Positions 17,088 through 26,236 are shown, counted from the stretch's first letter. The stretch is 64,000 nt of DNA from Pseudomonadota bacterium (GCA_018816865.1 JAHIUW010000005.1:46303-110302); one strand, 5' to 3'. Made by a program: numbers and translations. Notes: a model not told the origin generated them from the sequence alone.

Positions 17088-18068
17088 CTACATCAGGCCA
17101 GCTTCCTTGAAGTACTTCATGGCGCCGGGGTGGATGGGCGCGGACAAACCTTCGAGCATGTGTTCCTTGGTCAGCACCGCGTAGGCGGGGTGCAGCTTCT
17201 TGAATGCCTCGAGGTTCTCGAACACTTCCTTGGTGATGGCGTAAACGATTTCGTCGGGAACGTCGGCAGAGGTCACCAGGGTGGCCTTCACGCCGAAGGT
17301 CATGACGTCTTCCTTGTTCACGGCGGAGGGGTAATTGCTCATGGGGACAGCCGCTTTGGCGTAGTAGGGCTTTGCCTTGACGAGCTTGTCCACGCCAGGC
17401 CCGGTAACGGCGACGAAGCGCACCTTGCGCACACCAGCGGTGGCTTCCTTCATGGAACCGTTGGGATGGCCGACGGTGTAGAAGAACGCGTCGATGCGGC
17501 CGTCCTGCAGGAGTCCGGGAGCTTCGGCGGCCTTGATACCTTCGGCCGTGATGTCGGTCTCGAAGTTGATGCCGGCGGCCTCAAGGGCGTCGATGGAGTT
17601 CTGGCGCTGGCCGGAACCGGGGTTGCCGATATTGATGACCTTGCCCTTCACGTCGGCGATGTTAACGATGCCGGCATCTTCAGCGGCGACCAGGGTCACG
17701 GTCTCGGGATGAAGGGAGAACACGGCGCGCAGTTTTTTCTGCGGCTGGCCTTCCCACTCGGCCTGGCCGTTGATGGCCTGGTACTGACGATCGGACTGGA
17801 CAACGCCGAATTCGAGGTCGCCCGCCATGACGGCGTTGACGTTGAACACGGAGCCGCCGGTGGACTCGACGGTGCAGCGGATGCCGTACTCATCTTTCTT
17901 GTTGTTGACCATACGGGCAATGGCGCCGCCGGTGGGGTAGTAGACCCCGGTGATGCCGCCGGTTCCGATGGTCACGAAAGTGGCCTTGGCCTGGGCGGGC
18001 GCCGGAGCGAAACCGCACAGGGCCAGACCGAGGATCATTACCGCTACGAGAGAAAGAGTTCTCCGCAT
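17088..18068 (-). CDS. TAXI-family TRAP transporter solute-binding protein
   Basis: 326 residues. The signal peptide ends at AQA (residues 1-26), so the mature protein is periplasmic. FVTIGTGGITGVYYPTGGAIARMVN is the signature start of the TAXI family, followed by STGGSVFNVNAVMAGDLEFGVVQSD and INIGNPGSGQRQNSIDALEAAGI. The ligand in this family is usually an acidic amino acid or other carboxylate; it cannot be told here. ATG 18068 was chosen because AGGAGG lies upstream and a signal peptide follows. First gene of the TRAP operon, behind a long leader with a sigma-54 type promoter. Confidence 0.93.
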   Translation of the reverse strand: MRRTLSLVAVMILGLALCGFAPAPAQAKATFVTIGTGGITGVYYPTGGAIARMVNNKKDEYGIRCTVESTGGSVFNVNAVMAGDLEFGVVQSDRQYQAINGQAEWEGQPQKKLRAVFSLHPETVTLVAAEDAGIVNIADVKGKVINIGNPGSGQRQNSIDALEAAGINFETDITAEGIKAAEAPGLLQDGRIDAFFYTVGHPNGSMKEATAGVRKVRFVAVTGPGVDKLVKAKPYYAKAAVPMSNYPSAVNKEDVMTFGVKATLVTSADVPDEIVYAITKEVFENLEAFKKLHPAYAVLTKEHMLEGLSAPIHPGAMKYFKEAGLM

Positions 18069-18227
18069 TCTAGCCTCCTGTCCTTTGTTAATTGCGAGGG
18101 CCATCCCCCCATGGGTTGGCCTGAAACAGATACCCGGTTCGTTCTCCCGGGAGTATTCCCTTTGTGAAATCCTTCGCTTACGCAAGGATGCTATGGGCGG
18201 AAATCGTCCTATTGAATCAAAATGGTT

Positions 18228-18243
18228 AGCAAAACTCTTGCCA
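18228..18243 (-). promoter_or_regulatory. Sigma-54 (-24/-12) promoter of the TAXI-TRAP operon
   Basis: Reading leftward: TGGCAA, 5 bases (GAGTT), TTGCT. The GG and GC doublets have the exact sigma-54 spacing, and only the last base of TGGCAC differs. The predicted start near 18217 gives a leader of about 150 bases before the TAXI gene. No activator gene is adjacent. Confidence 0.6.
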
Positions 18244-18932
18244 AATTGCAATCTTGATCTGTGATTTCCAGGCTTGTGGGCAGCGGTTGGGCCTGTGAGC
18301 AGGCCTTGTTTTGGCGGGACATCTGGATGCTCCTTGGAGAGAGGGCAATGGAATGGGTATGGTTTGCGGGTTGGTTTGGTGCAGCAACTTGGCGGGGAGG
18401 TGGTCTTTTTTCGAGCATGAAAATGAGAATCCGCACGCAATTATCAATCCGACTGCACGTCTTTTTGGGGTGGCAGGGGTGAACAAATAGGTGAAAAAAT
18501 GATGTGCGAAATACGAAAAATGTCATCGCTCTGGCCTGGTTTGAATGAATAATCTCTGCCATGTTGGGGGCATTTTGTGGGCCTCAAACATGGATTGGGG
18601 GTGGTTTTTAGTGCTGTAAGACGTGCTTGGAGGCTCCGTCGCCGGAGCGCCCCGAGCGCGGAGTGAGGTGCTGTGTCCTTATGTTGCAGCAATGATTTCG
18701 CCCAAAGGGCTTGTTGCGTGAAGGCGGGACAGAGGGCAAGGATGGCCAGTTGTGACGCACGGCTGGTGATTTTGCAGATAATCGCCGAAATAATCTGAAA
18801 TACCAATGCAATGGCCGTGGCTGTTCGGCTTTTGTCCCAAATCGGACCGGGGAGGGGGCTTGTCCCTCTTGCCGGGGTTGCGTTCTGGCTGGGCAATCCA
18901 TATCAGGGATGGAACAAAGCCAGAGGGGCGCT
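18244..18932. other. Long intergenic region between divergent TRAP and ATP-grasp operons
   Basis: About 690 bases, less GC-rich than the genes around it. Open frames on both strands (for example 18348-18482 plus and 18444-18896 minus) have unlikely compositions. A hairpin GCTCCG-TCGC-CGGAGC lies near 18631-18646. It probably holds upstream activator sites for the sigma-54 promoter on the left, and the promoter of the ATP-grasp operon on the right, which could not be identified. Confidence 0.45.
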
Positions 18933-20321
18933 ATGGAACACGTTTGCTTCGAGAACATCCGGCTGGAGTCGGGTGTCGATTATTTCCTGTATATTGGCGA
19001 AATCAAGGCCTTCGGACTGAGCGATTTCGTGCGCCAGGGCCTTGAGCGACGTTGTGGGCGGCCGTTCAAGGCCATCGGCATCTGCCCGGACATCCTGCAC
19101 CAATATCCTTATGATAACGTGGTGGTCATCAACCCCTGGGCCAAACCGCCACGCGCCAACGCCCGCAGCGACGAGGCCGGGCGGGTCAGCGCGGGGCCCT
19201 TTGTGGCGCACGTCTGTGCCAGCCGCTACGTGCAGTCGCTGTTGCGCCTGCTGCGCGAGCGACAGGACGGGGTCTATGTCTGGATGTTCGAGTCCCGCCG
19301 GGAATTCCAGCTCCAGGAGATGGACGGCGTGACGCTCTTGGGCCCCGACCCCGAGCTGGTCCATCAGTTGAATGACAAGACCTGGCAGTATGAGACGTTC
19401 AAGGAGCTCGCCCCGGTGGTGGAGTTCAGGATCTGCCAAGGCAGGGACGATATGCTCACCTGCTGCGGGGAGTTCGCCAAGCGTTGTTCCCATGGGGTGT
19501 TCGTGTCCTGCGATTATAGCGCGGGCGGCGTCTCGTCCAAGGTGGTGCAGAGGATCGAGGACGCCGAATGCAAGTTCACGGACCCCGAGGGCCGGTATCT
19601 GGTCAGCGCCTACAAGCCTCATGTCTGGGACCCCACGGTGCTCGGTGTGGTGGGCAACGAGCGCGACGTTTTCGTGGCGGGCGTGGCTGACATGACCATC
19701 GTGGACGGCAACAAGTTCCGAGGATCCACCTACCCCTCCCGCCTGCCGGGGCCGATCCAGCAGCGGCTCAAGGACTACACCGCCGCCGTGGGCCGCAAAC
19801 TCGGTTCCCTTGGGTTCCGGGGCATCTTTGGTTGCGACTACATCGTGGATGCCGAGGACAATATCTTTTTCATTGAGGTCAACCCCCGCAAGCAGGGCAC
19901 CACCATGGAGTATTGCTGCACCCTGGAGCATCTGCTGCCTCAGGGGGCGGCGAATCTGCCCGCCCTGGAGATCGGGGCGGTGTTGGACAATCGTTTTCCG
20001 GAAAACACGGTCTACCCCGATCCGCAGCGGGTCGCAGCTCTGGACATCCACTGGGGGACGTTCAATTATAAGGTCGAAGGGCAATGCGCCCGGACCAGGA
20101 CGGCTCTTGCGCAACGCCTGAAGGAGCGCGAACTGTTCAAGCGGGTTGCCGGGAATGGGGCTGGAGGGCATGTTATTCTGGAGCATGTCGGAGCGGATGT
20201 GGATGTTCTGCCAGGAACGTTCATGGGGCGGGTTGCGGCGGTGGGTTCGTCGCGCCGGGCCATGCTGTTGGCCCTGAATCGGGGCAAGAAGAAGCTCGCA
20301 TCCTGCATCAGGGATGCATAA
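18933..20321 (+). CDS. ATP-grasp ligase-like protein
   Basis: 462 residues. After an N-terminal region of about 130 residues, the central part has an ATP-grasp layout: NDKTWQYETFKELAPVVEF (start of the fold), a nucleotide-binding core with YLVSAYKPHVWDP, and GIFGCDYIVDAEDNIFFIEVNPRKQGTTM, whose E-x-N-P-R supplies the Mg-binding residues. Such enzymes join a carboxylate to an amine or thiol with ATP. The C-terminal 100 residues (ALDIHWGTFNYKVEG onward) are unlike known ligases. ATG 18933 is preferred to 18909, which has no room for a ribosome site. First of a four-gene unit with KamA, M20 and GNAT proteins. Confidence 0.85.
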   Translation: MEHVCFENIRLESGVDYFLYIGEIKAFGLSDFVRQGLERRCGRPFKAIGICPDILHQYPYDNVVVINPWAKPPRANARSDEAGRVSAGPFVAHVCASRYVQSLLRLLRERQDGVYVWMFESRREFQLQEMDGVTLLGPDPELVHQLNDKTWQYETFKELAPVVEFRICQGRDDMLTCCGEFAKRCSHGVFVSCDYSAGGVSSKVVQRIEDAECKFTDPEGRYLVSAYKPHVWDPTVLGVVGNERDVFVAGVADMTIVDGNKFRGSTYPSRLPGPIQQRLKDYTAAVGRKLGSLGFRGIFGCDYIVDAEDNIFFIEVNPRKQGTTMEYCCTLEHLLPQGAANLPALEIGAVLDNRFPENTVYPDPQRVAALDIHWGTFNYKVEGQCARTRTALAQRLKERELFKRVAGNGAGGHVILEHVGADVDVLPGTFMGRVAAVGSSRRAMLLALNRGKKKLASCIRDA

Positions 20322-20337
20322 TACTGGAGGGAGTCAC

Positions 20338-21909
20338 GTGACGTTGGACAATGAGGCGGGCCTGGACGGTTTTACCAGGGACCTGCTGGACGAGATAGCC
20401 GGTGGAGGGACGGCCCCGGCCGGAACGGCTGCGGAACTTGCGGAACTGCACAAGGCGGCTGAACAGGGTGAGGGCACTGCCCCCATCGTGCGTTTCTTCG
20501 GCGCGCTCAGGGCTGCCAAGCGCGAGCAGGGCTCGGGCTACGAGGCCTTTGGTTTTTCGCGCGAACAACTGCTGGCCCTGTGCGCCAAGCACGTCCAGAT
20601 CGATGAGCATTGCGTCACCGTGGGCGGCCGTGTTGGTCGCGCCCTGGAAGTGATGGCCCAGGCCAATCCCCGGGTGGAGGAATACCTGGCGCTCAAGGAC
20701 GTGGAGGCCCCCAGCGGCATCGAACTCTGGGATCAAATCCTGGAGAATCAGGCCCGCATTAAAAAGGTCCTCAAGCTCGACGACGCCACCTGGAACTCCT
20801 TTTCCGGGCAGTTGGGCAACGCCATCAACGATGTCGAGACCCTGGCCAAGTGCATCGACCTCCCGGCCGACGCCATTCGCGACGTGACCCGCGTCACCGC
20901 AAAATACCGTATGCGCCTGACTCCCTACTACGCCAGCCTGATCCAGCGGGGCGTGGCCAACGACCCAGTGCTGCTGCAGGCCGTGCCCACCGCCGAGATG
21001 GTGGACAACGTGGGCCTGGAACTGCCGCCCGTGGCCAGCGACCATTCCCCGGCGCGGCTCATCGACCAGTTTTATCCGCGCGTGGTGGCGGTCAAGGTGA
21101 CCAACATCTGCGCCATGTACTGCACCCATTGTCTGCGCATCGCGCATATCGGCAACGCGGATCGCACCTTTTCCAAGAAGGCCTATGGCGAGGCCCTGGA
21201 CTACATCGCCGCCAACGAACGCATCCGCGACGTGCTCATCACCGGCGGTGACGCCTTCATGTTGAATAACGAGAATCTGCGCTGGCTGCTGGGCCGTCTG
21301 GACGAGATTGATCACGTCAGGATGAAGCGCCTGGGCACGCGGGTGCCCGTGACCACCCCCCAACGAGTGGACAGCGAGCTGTTGGACATCCTGGAGGAAT
21401 CCAACGACAAGGGGCCGGTGCGTGTGGTCACGCAGATCAACACCGCCCAGGAGATCACGCCCGTCTCCAAGCAGGCTTTCAAGGACATCAGCCGGCGGGT
21501 CATGGCCGTGCTCAACCAGGCCGTGCTGATGCGTGGCATCAACGACTCCAAACCCAAGATGTGGAAGCTGGTGGAGACCATCCAGGAGGCCTATGTGCGG
21601 CCTTACTATGTCTTCAATTGTTCCTACCGCAACCCTCAGTATACGCACATGCGCGTGCCCGTGGAAAAGGGACGGGATATCATCGAGGGCATGTACGGCA
21701 ATATCTCGGGAGATGCCATCCCACGCTACATCGCGGCCGCGGGTGGCAAGGTTCCCCTGCATCGCGACAACCTGGTACGCCACGAGGACGGCAAGGTCAT
21801 TCTGCGCAAGCCCTGGAGCGGCGAGGAAACCGCCTACCCGGACGCCGTGCCGGAACTGTATAATGATGATACGGACTTCGCGTTCAATAAATATGGCAAG
21901 GACGAGTAG
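20338..21909 (+). CDS. KamA-family radical SAM aminomutase-like enzyme
   Basis: 523 residues, longer than lysine 2,3-aminomutase by a 110-residue N-terminal extension. Cys258, Cys262 and Cys265 (CAMYCTHC) form the radical SAM 4Fe-4S site, Arg267 matches the carboxylate-binding Arg, and Lys471 in AAAGGKVP aligns with the PLP lysine. Family enzymes shift an amino group from carbon 2 to 3. The two Asp residues that bind the lysine side-chain amine are replaced here by Ser (429) and Ala (about 466), so lysine is an unlikely substrate. GTG start, 16 bases after the ATP-grasp gene, with GGAGG upstream. Confidence 0.88.
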   Translation: MTLDNEAGLDGFTRDLLDEIAGGGTAPAGTAAELAELHKAAEQGEGTAPIVRFFGALRAAKREQGSGYEAFGFSREQLLALCAKHVQIDEHCVTVGGRVGRALEVMAQANPRVEEYLALKDVEAPSGIELWDQILENQARIKKVLKLDDATWNSFSGQLGNAINDVETLAKCIDLPADAIRDVTRVTAKYRMRLTPYYASLIQRGVANDPVLLQAVPTAEMVDNVGLELPPVASDHSPARLIDQFYPRVVAVKVTNICAMYCTHCLRIAHIGNADRTFSKKAYGEALDYIAANERIRDVLITGGDAFMLNNENLRWLLGRLDEIDHVRMKRLGTRVPVTTPQRVDSELLDILEESNDKGPVRVVTQINTAQEITPVSKQAFKDISRRVMAVLNQAVLMRGINDSKPKMWKLVETIQEAYVRPYYVFNCSYRNPQYTHMRVPVEKGRDIIEGMYGNISGDAIPRYIAAAGGKVPLHRDNLVRHEDGKVILRKPWSGEETAYPDAVPELYNDDTDFAFNKYGKDE

Positions 21910-21912
21910 GTC

Positions 21913-23121
21913 ATGACCGCAAGCGTCGCGTCCGGGATCATGGATCGGCTGCGGCAGCTGGAGCCCCAGATGCTTTCGCTGCTGGAGCGCATCGTGCGCA
22001 TCAACTCCCACACCCCCAATAAGGCGGGTGTGGATGCGGTGGGCGTGGTGCTGGCCGAGGTGATGCGCGACATGGGCTTTGTCGTGGAGGTCCACCCCCA
22101 AAAGGAGTTGGGTGACAATCTCGTGGCCCGCAACGCGGCGGCCTTGGCCTTGGCCGAAGGTGAACAACAGGTCCTGTTCTGCGGGCACATGGACACGGTT
22201 TTCCCCGCGGACGGCGGTTTCGACTGCTTTGAGCGCAGCGTCGAGCACGGCGCCCTGCGCGTTGTGGGCCCCGGCGTGGTGGACATGAAGGGCGGATTGG
22301 TGGTGGGCATCCATGCCCTGGGAGCCCTGGCCGAGGCCGGGCTGCTGGAGCGGATGCCCGTGACCTTCATCTTCAATTCCGACGAGGAGACCGGCTCGTA
22401 CCAGTCGCGTGAGCTGGTCATGGCCGAGGCCCGCAAGAGCGCCTTCGCCATGGTCTTCGAATGCGCGGGCCTGAACGGCGAGACCACCACGGGCCGCAAG
22501 GGCAAGACCACGTTTCGGTTGAAGGCCACAGGCCAGGCCGGTCATGCCGGGAACTTGAGCGGCCCCAAGGCCAGCGCCATTCTTGAGTTGGCCCACAAGA
22601 CCGTGGCCCTGGAGGCTTTGAACGATTCGGCGCGTGGGGTCTCCGTGAACGTGGGCCTGGTCTGCGGGGGCCTTGGTCCCAACATCATTGCCTCCAGCGC
22701 CGAGGCCGTGGTGGAATGCCGCTATCGGCAGGCCGCTGATGCCCAGGGCCTGACCGACGCCGTGACTGCCATGGCCGCCATGCCCGATGTGCCGGGCACG
22801 ACCCTGGAGCTGGAGATCATCCCCGGTCGGCCAGCCATGGAACAGACCCCCGCCAATCGCAGGCTGCTGGCTGTTGTGCGCGAGGCGGGTGCGGAACTGG
22901 GCGTTCCCGTGCAGGAGGATTTTCGGGGTGGAGTCTCCGACGCCAACTACATCGCTCACGTGGGCTGCCCGGTCATCGACGGCATGGGACCCATGGGCGC
23001 GGGAGACCATTCTCCCCGGGAGTTCATGCTTGTGGCGTCCCTGGCGCAGCGCGCCGCATTGACGGCCGTGGCCCTGGATCGGCTGTGGGATGAACACCAC
23101 AGGGGAGACCTGTTCGGGTGA
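21913..23121 (+). CDS. M20-family metallopeptidase/amidohydrolase
   Basis: 402 residues, beginning 3 bases after the KamA stop codon. Metal and catalytic motifs: FCGHMDTVFP (first zinc ligand His and Asp), GPGVVDMKGG (bridging Asp), NSDEETGS (catalytic Glu pair), and GDHSPREF near the end (last His). GQAGHAG lies in the lid domain. The order resembles carboxypeptidase G2/ArgE/DapE relatives that cut N-acyl amino acids or dipeptides. In this operon it may hydrolyse a product or protected intermediate of the ATP-grasp and KamA enzymes. The substrate is not readable from sequence. Confidence 0.9.
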   Translation: MTASVASGIMDRLRQLEPQMLSLLERIVRINSHTPNKAGVDAVGVVLAEVMRDMGFVVEVHPQKELGDNLVARNAAALALAEGEQQVLFCGHMDTVFPADGGFDCFERSVEHGALRVVGPGVVDMKGGLVVGIHALGALAEAGLLERMPVTFIFNSDEETGSYQSRELVMAEARKSAFAMVFECAGLNGETTTGRKGKTTFRLKATGQAGHAGNLSGPKASAILELAHKTVALEALNDSARGVSVNVGLVCGGLGPNIIASSAEAVVECRYRQAADAQGLTDAVTAMAAMPDVPGTTLELEIIPGRPAMEQTPANRRLLAVVREAGAELGVPVQEDFRGGVSDANYIAHVGCPVIDGMGPMGAGDHSPREFMLVASLAQRAALTAVALDRLWDEHHRGDLFG

Positions 23122-23147
23122 TCCGCTCTTGAAAAGCAGGGCTTCAT

Positions 23148-23187
23148 GGCCCCTGAGCGACCACTGGTGGTTGCGGCGGGGCCTTTT
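23148..23187 (+). terminator. Terminator-like hairpin between M20 and GNAT genes
   Basis: GGCCCC...GGGGCC with inner near-complementary GACCAC/GTGGTT, followed by TTTT. It would reduce, but perhaps not abolish, read-through into the GNAT gene. Confidence 0.65.
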
Positions 23188-23222
23188 GTATGCATTGCCA
23201 AATGGTCGCAGGAGAGAGGGAT

Positions 23223-23687
23223 ATGGCAGCGATTCGCTCTGGCGGGCTTGGTGATCTGGGGCTTTTGTCCTCGTTGCGGGCCAGGATGTTCGCCACGTTT
23301 TACGAGACTGATGCCCTGGTTCTGGCCGAGGCTGATCGGGAGTTCTTCCTGTCCGCTCTTTCACGGGGTGAGGCCGCGTTCTGGCTGGCCGAAATCGGTG
23401 AGGGGCTGACCGTGGCTTGTGGCGCAGTGAGCCTGTACCGGCTGCCGCCCAAACCCTTCGCCCTGGGCACTGTGCAGGCCTACTTGTCCAGCATGTGGAC
23501 CGAGCCCGAGTACCGTAGGCAGGGCCTGGGCCGCCAGATCCTGGAGCGGGCCGTGGCCTTTGCCAGGCAGCAGGGAGCATCGCACCTGACGTTGCATTCC
23601 ACGGATGCGGGGCGGTCCCTGTACACGGGGTTCGGTTTCGGGCCGACCCCAGAGCTGCGCCTGAAGTTGTCCCCGTTGTCCGACTAA
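23223..23687 (+). CDS. GNAT-family N-acetyltransferase
   Basis: 154 residues. VQAYLSSMWTEPEYRRQGLGRQILERAVAFARQQGASHLTLHSTDAGRSLYTGFGF spans motifs A and B, with the acetyl-CoA loop RRQGLG. Start at ATG 23223 after AGGAGAG. It follows the M20 gene with a terminator-like hairpin between, so it may be co-regulated or separate. Lysine aminomutases are paired with a GNAT enzyme in N-epsilon-acetyl-beta-lysine synthesis (ablA/ablB), which makes acetylation of the KamA product a reasonable guess. Confidence 0.85.
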   Translation: MAAIRSGGLGDLGLLSSLRARMFATFYETDALVLAEADREFFLSALSRGEAAFWLAEIGEGLTVACGAVSLYRLPPKPFALGTVQAYLSSMWTEPEYRRQGLGRQILERAVAFARQQGASHLTLHSTDAGRSLYTGFGFGPTPELRLKLSPLSD

Positions 23688-23836
23688 CGCCACGCCCCTC
23701 GTCCCCCTGTGGTCCGCGCTGTTTTCACAATCCGCTGATTCCCATGAGGAATCCTTTCTGGGAGAGGTTGCTTCCCAAATGGGGGCCGTGTAGTCTGCCC
23801 CATGCTTTGTGCCACGGGGCATGGGCCGGGGGAGTA

Positions 23837-26236
23837 ATGAAGACACCGCTTCAGGTCTTGTTTGTTTACGCATCGCTGGACCGGGCCGAGATTCTGGTCG
23901 CCGAACTGCGCAAGGGCGGCTTCCGGCCGGAATACGTTTGCGCCGGTGACCGTAACGACTTGGGCTCTGTCATTGGCTGGGCCTGGGACGTGATCATCTC
24001 GGACACGGTCATGTCGGGCATTACCCTGCGTGACGTGCAGAGCAGCCTGACCATGCGCAAATCGCCGCCTCCGCTCATCGTCGTGACCGAGGACACCGAT
24101 CTGAATCGGGCCGTGGAGGCCATGCGCCGAGGGGTGTTCGATTACCTGGAGTGGCAGGGCAGGTCCCGCCTCGTGGAGGTGGTGGATCGCGCCCTGGAGT
24201 ACATGAACCGTATCCAGGATCAGGCCCGCGAACACAAGTTTTTGCGCTTCACCCAGTTTTCCATCGAGCAGGCTGCCGAGGCCGTGTTCTGGATCGATTC
24301 CCTGGGGCGATTCTTCTATGTGAACGACGCCGCGGGCCGGATGCTGGGTTATGCCCCGCGCGAGCTCAGGATCATGAGCCTGTTCGACATCGACCAGACG
24401 CTGAAGCGCAGCGACTGGCCTGTGGTTTGGGAACGGCTGCGGCGCGAGCGGTCCTTTGTGGCCGAGTCCAGCCTGCTGGCCAGCGGGGGGAGGCAGATCC
24501 CCGTTGAAGTGATTTTCAACATGCTGGTGCTCGATGGCGAGGAATACACCACTGCCTACGTGCGTGACGTCACCGAACGCATCCGTGTCCAAAACGCCCT
24601 GGCCAGTGAGGAAGACCGCTACCGCAGCCTGTTTCACAACAGCCCCATCTCCTTGTGGGAAGAGGACCTGTCCGAGGTTAAGTTCTTTTTTGACGAACTC
24701 CGTGAGCGCGGGGTGGTGGATTTTTATGGGCATTTCGGCAGCAACAAAAAGGATCTGTTGGAATGTGTGCGCCGGGTCAAGATCATCGACGTCAACCAGG
24801 CCACTGTGGACATGTTGGAGGCCCAGAGTAAGGATGAATTGCTCAGTGGCCTGGAGCGGGTCTTCACCGAGGACTCCTTGCGGGTCGCACGGGACGAGTT
24901 CACCCTGCTGGCCAACGGTGGACACAGGTATGCTGGCGAGCTGGACCATCGGACTTTCAAGGGACGCACGATCCGAGTGGCCGTGCATTTCAATGTGGCC
25001 CCCGAGGATCGCACGACCCTGAGCCGGGTAGTGGTCTCGCTGCTCGATGTCACCGAGCGCAGGCGCATGGAGCGCGAGTTGGAGCGGGCCAGGGATGGCC
25101 TGGAACTGCGCGTCGAAGAGCGGACCAGGGAGCTTGGCGAGTCCAACCGTCAGTTGAAAAAGGAGATCGCCGAGCGCGGACAGGTGGAACGCCAGTTGAG
25201 GGATAGCGAACGCCGTCACAGGATGATCATCGACACCATGCCCGTGCTGATCCATGCCCATGACAAGGCAGGGGATTTCATGTTCTGGAACAAGGAGAGC
25301 GAACGGGTGCTGGGCTATCCGGCCCAGGTGGCCGTCAATACCCCAGATTTTCGCAAGAGGTTGTATCCGGACCCGGAGTACAGGGCGCAGATCGTCCGAA
25401 TGCACGGGACTTCCTTCACCGACATGGAGACGGACGTGGTCACGGCCTCGGGCGAAGTGCGTACCATCAAGTGGTCCACGGTCAAGCACGCCTCCCCGCA
25501 GCCGGGCTGGGAATCCTGGGAAACAGGCATTGATGTCACCGAGGCCAATAGGGCCGAGACGCGAATCCATACCTTGACGCATGAGCTGATGCGCGCCCAG
25601 GAGAACGAGCGTCGGCGCATCGCCCTGGACCTGCATGACAACGTGGCCCAGAACCTGTCCTCCCTGAAGATTTCCTTCGAGACGCTGTTCGACGGGGAAA
25701 AGGGGGTCTCCCCCCCCTTGCAACAACGCGCCGGGGAGTTGTCCGGGAATTTGCAAAGCTGCATTGCCTCCGTGCGCAACCTGTCGTACGACCTGCGCCC
25801 GTCGGGATTGGACCAGCTCGGGCTGGTGAAATCCCTGGATCAGTTCTGTCGTGAGCTGCCCCATGGCAACGCCGTACAGATTGTTCTCAGCTCTGCGGGG
25901 ATGGATAATCTTGAGCCGGACTCGGATATCGAGATCAACCTGTATCGTCTGGCTCAGGAGGCGCTGCGCAATGCAGTCCGGCATTCCAGGGCCCAGACCG
26001 TTCTCGTGAAGCTTGTGGCCTCCTCCCCGCACATCCTGATGCGGGTGGAGGATGACGGCTGCGGGTTCGATATTCCCCTGCGCAGGGCCGAGGCCGTGAA
26101 TGATCGGCGCATGGGCTTGCAGAGCATGGAGGAAAGAGCGAAACTCCTTGATGGGGAGTTCTCCATTTCCTCTGTCCCGGGCAAGGGAACCAGGATTTTC
26201 GTCAAAGTGCCCTACAAGGAGAAGCTGCGTGACTAA
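23837..26236 (+). CDS. Multi-PAS sensor histidine kinase, NarL-partner (HisKA_3) type
   Basis: 799 residues, apparently cytosolic (no membrane span). Residues 1-125 form a pseudo-receiver: the Asp in VIISDTVMSG is kept, but the acidic pair and the conserved Lys are missing. PAS domains follow at about 140-260, 265-410 and 450-560. The kinase core has ENERRRIALDLHDNVAQNLSSLK with His600 and a short HATPase_c domain (EALRNAVRHSRAQ, MRVEDDGCGFD, RRMGLQSMEERA). Such kinases pair with LuxR-type regulators, and one overlaps the 3' end of this gene. Start at 23837 after GGGGGAG. Confidence 0.9.
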   Translation: MKTPLQVLFVYASLDRAEILVAELRKGGFRPEYVCAGDRNDLGSVIGWAWDVIISDTVMSGITLRDVQSSLTMRKSPPPLIVVTEDTDLNRAVEAMRRGVFDYLEWQGRSRLVEVVDRALEYMNRIQDQAREHKFLRFTQFSIEQAAEAVFWIDSLGRFFYVNDAAGRMLGYAPRELRIMSLFDIDQTLKRSDWPVVWERLRRERSFVAESSLLASGGRQIPVEVIFNMLVLDGEEYTTAYVRDVTERIRVQNALASEEDRYRSLFHNSPISLWEEDLSEVKFFFDELRERGVVDFYGHFGSNKKDLLECVRRVKIIDVNQATVDMLEAQSKDELLSGLERVFTEDSLRVARDEFTLLANGGHRYAGELDHRTFKGRTIRVAVHFNVAPEDRTTLSRVVVSLLDVTERRRMERELERARDGLELRVEERTRELGESNRQLKKEIAERGQVERQLRDSERRHRMIIDTMPVLIHAHDKAGDFMFWNKESERVLGYPAQVAVNTPDFRKRLYPDPEYRAQIVRMHGTSFTDMETDVVTASGEVRTIKWSTVKHASPQPGWESWETGIDVTEANRAETRIHTLTHELMRAQENERRRIALDLHDNVAQNLSSLKISFETLFDGEKGVSPPLQQRAGELSGNLQSCIASVRNLSYDLRPSGLDQLGLVKSLDQFCRELPHGNAVQIVLSSAGMDNLEPDSDIEINLYRLAQEALRNAVRHSRAQTVLVKLVASSPHILMRVEDDGCGFDIPLRRAEAVNDRRMGLQSMEERAKLLDGEFSISSVPGKGTRIFVKVPYKEKLRD

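Noticed and set aside
18444..18896. 150-codon minus-strand open frame in the TRAP/ATP-grasp gap
   Set aside because: Composition is not protein-like, no ribosome site was seen and no domain is recognisable.
20308..23580. A very long open frame on the minus strand (over 1000 codons) opposite the KamA and M20 genes
   Set aside because: It is the mirror of GC-rich coding sequence. The translation is His-, Gly- and Gln-rich with no domains, and the plus-strand genes explain the region fully. Similar long mirror frames occur opposite 23837-26236, 36623-39490 and 59865-62132.
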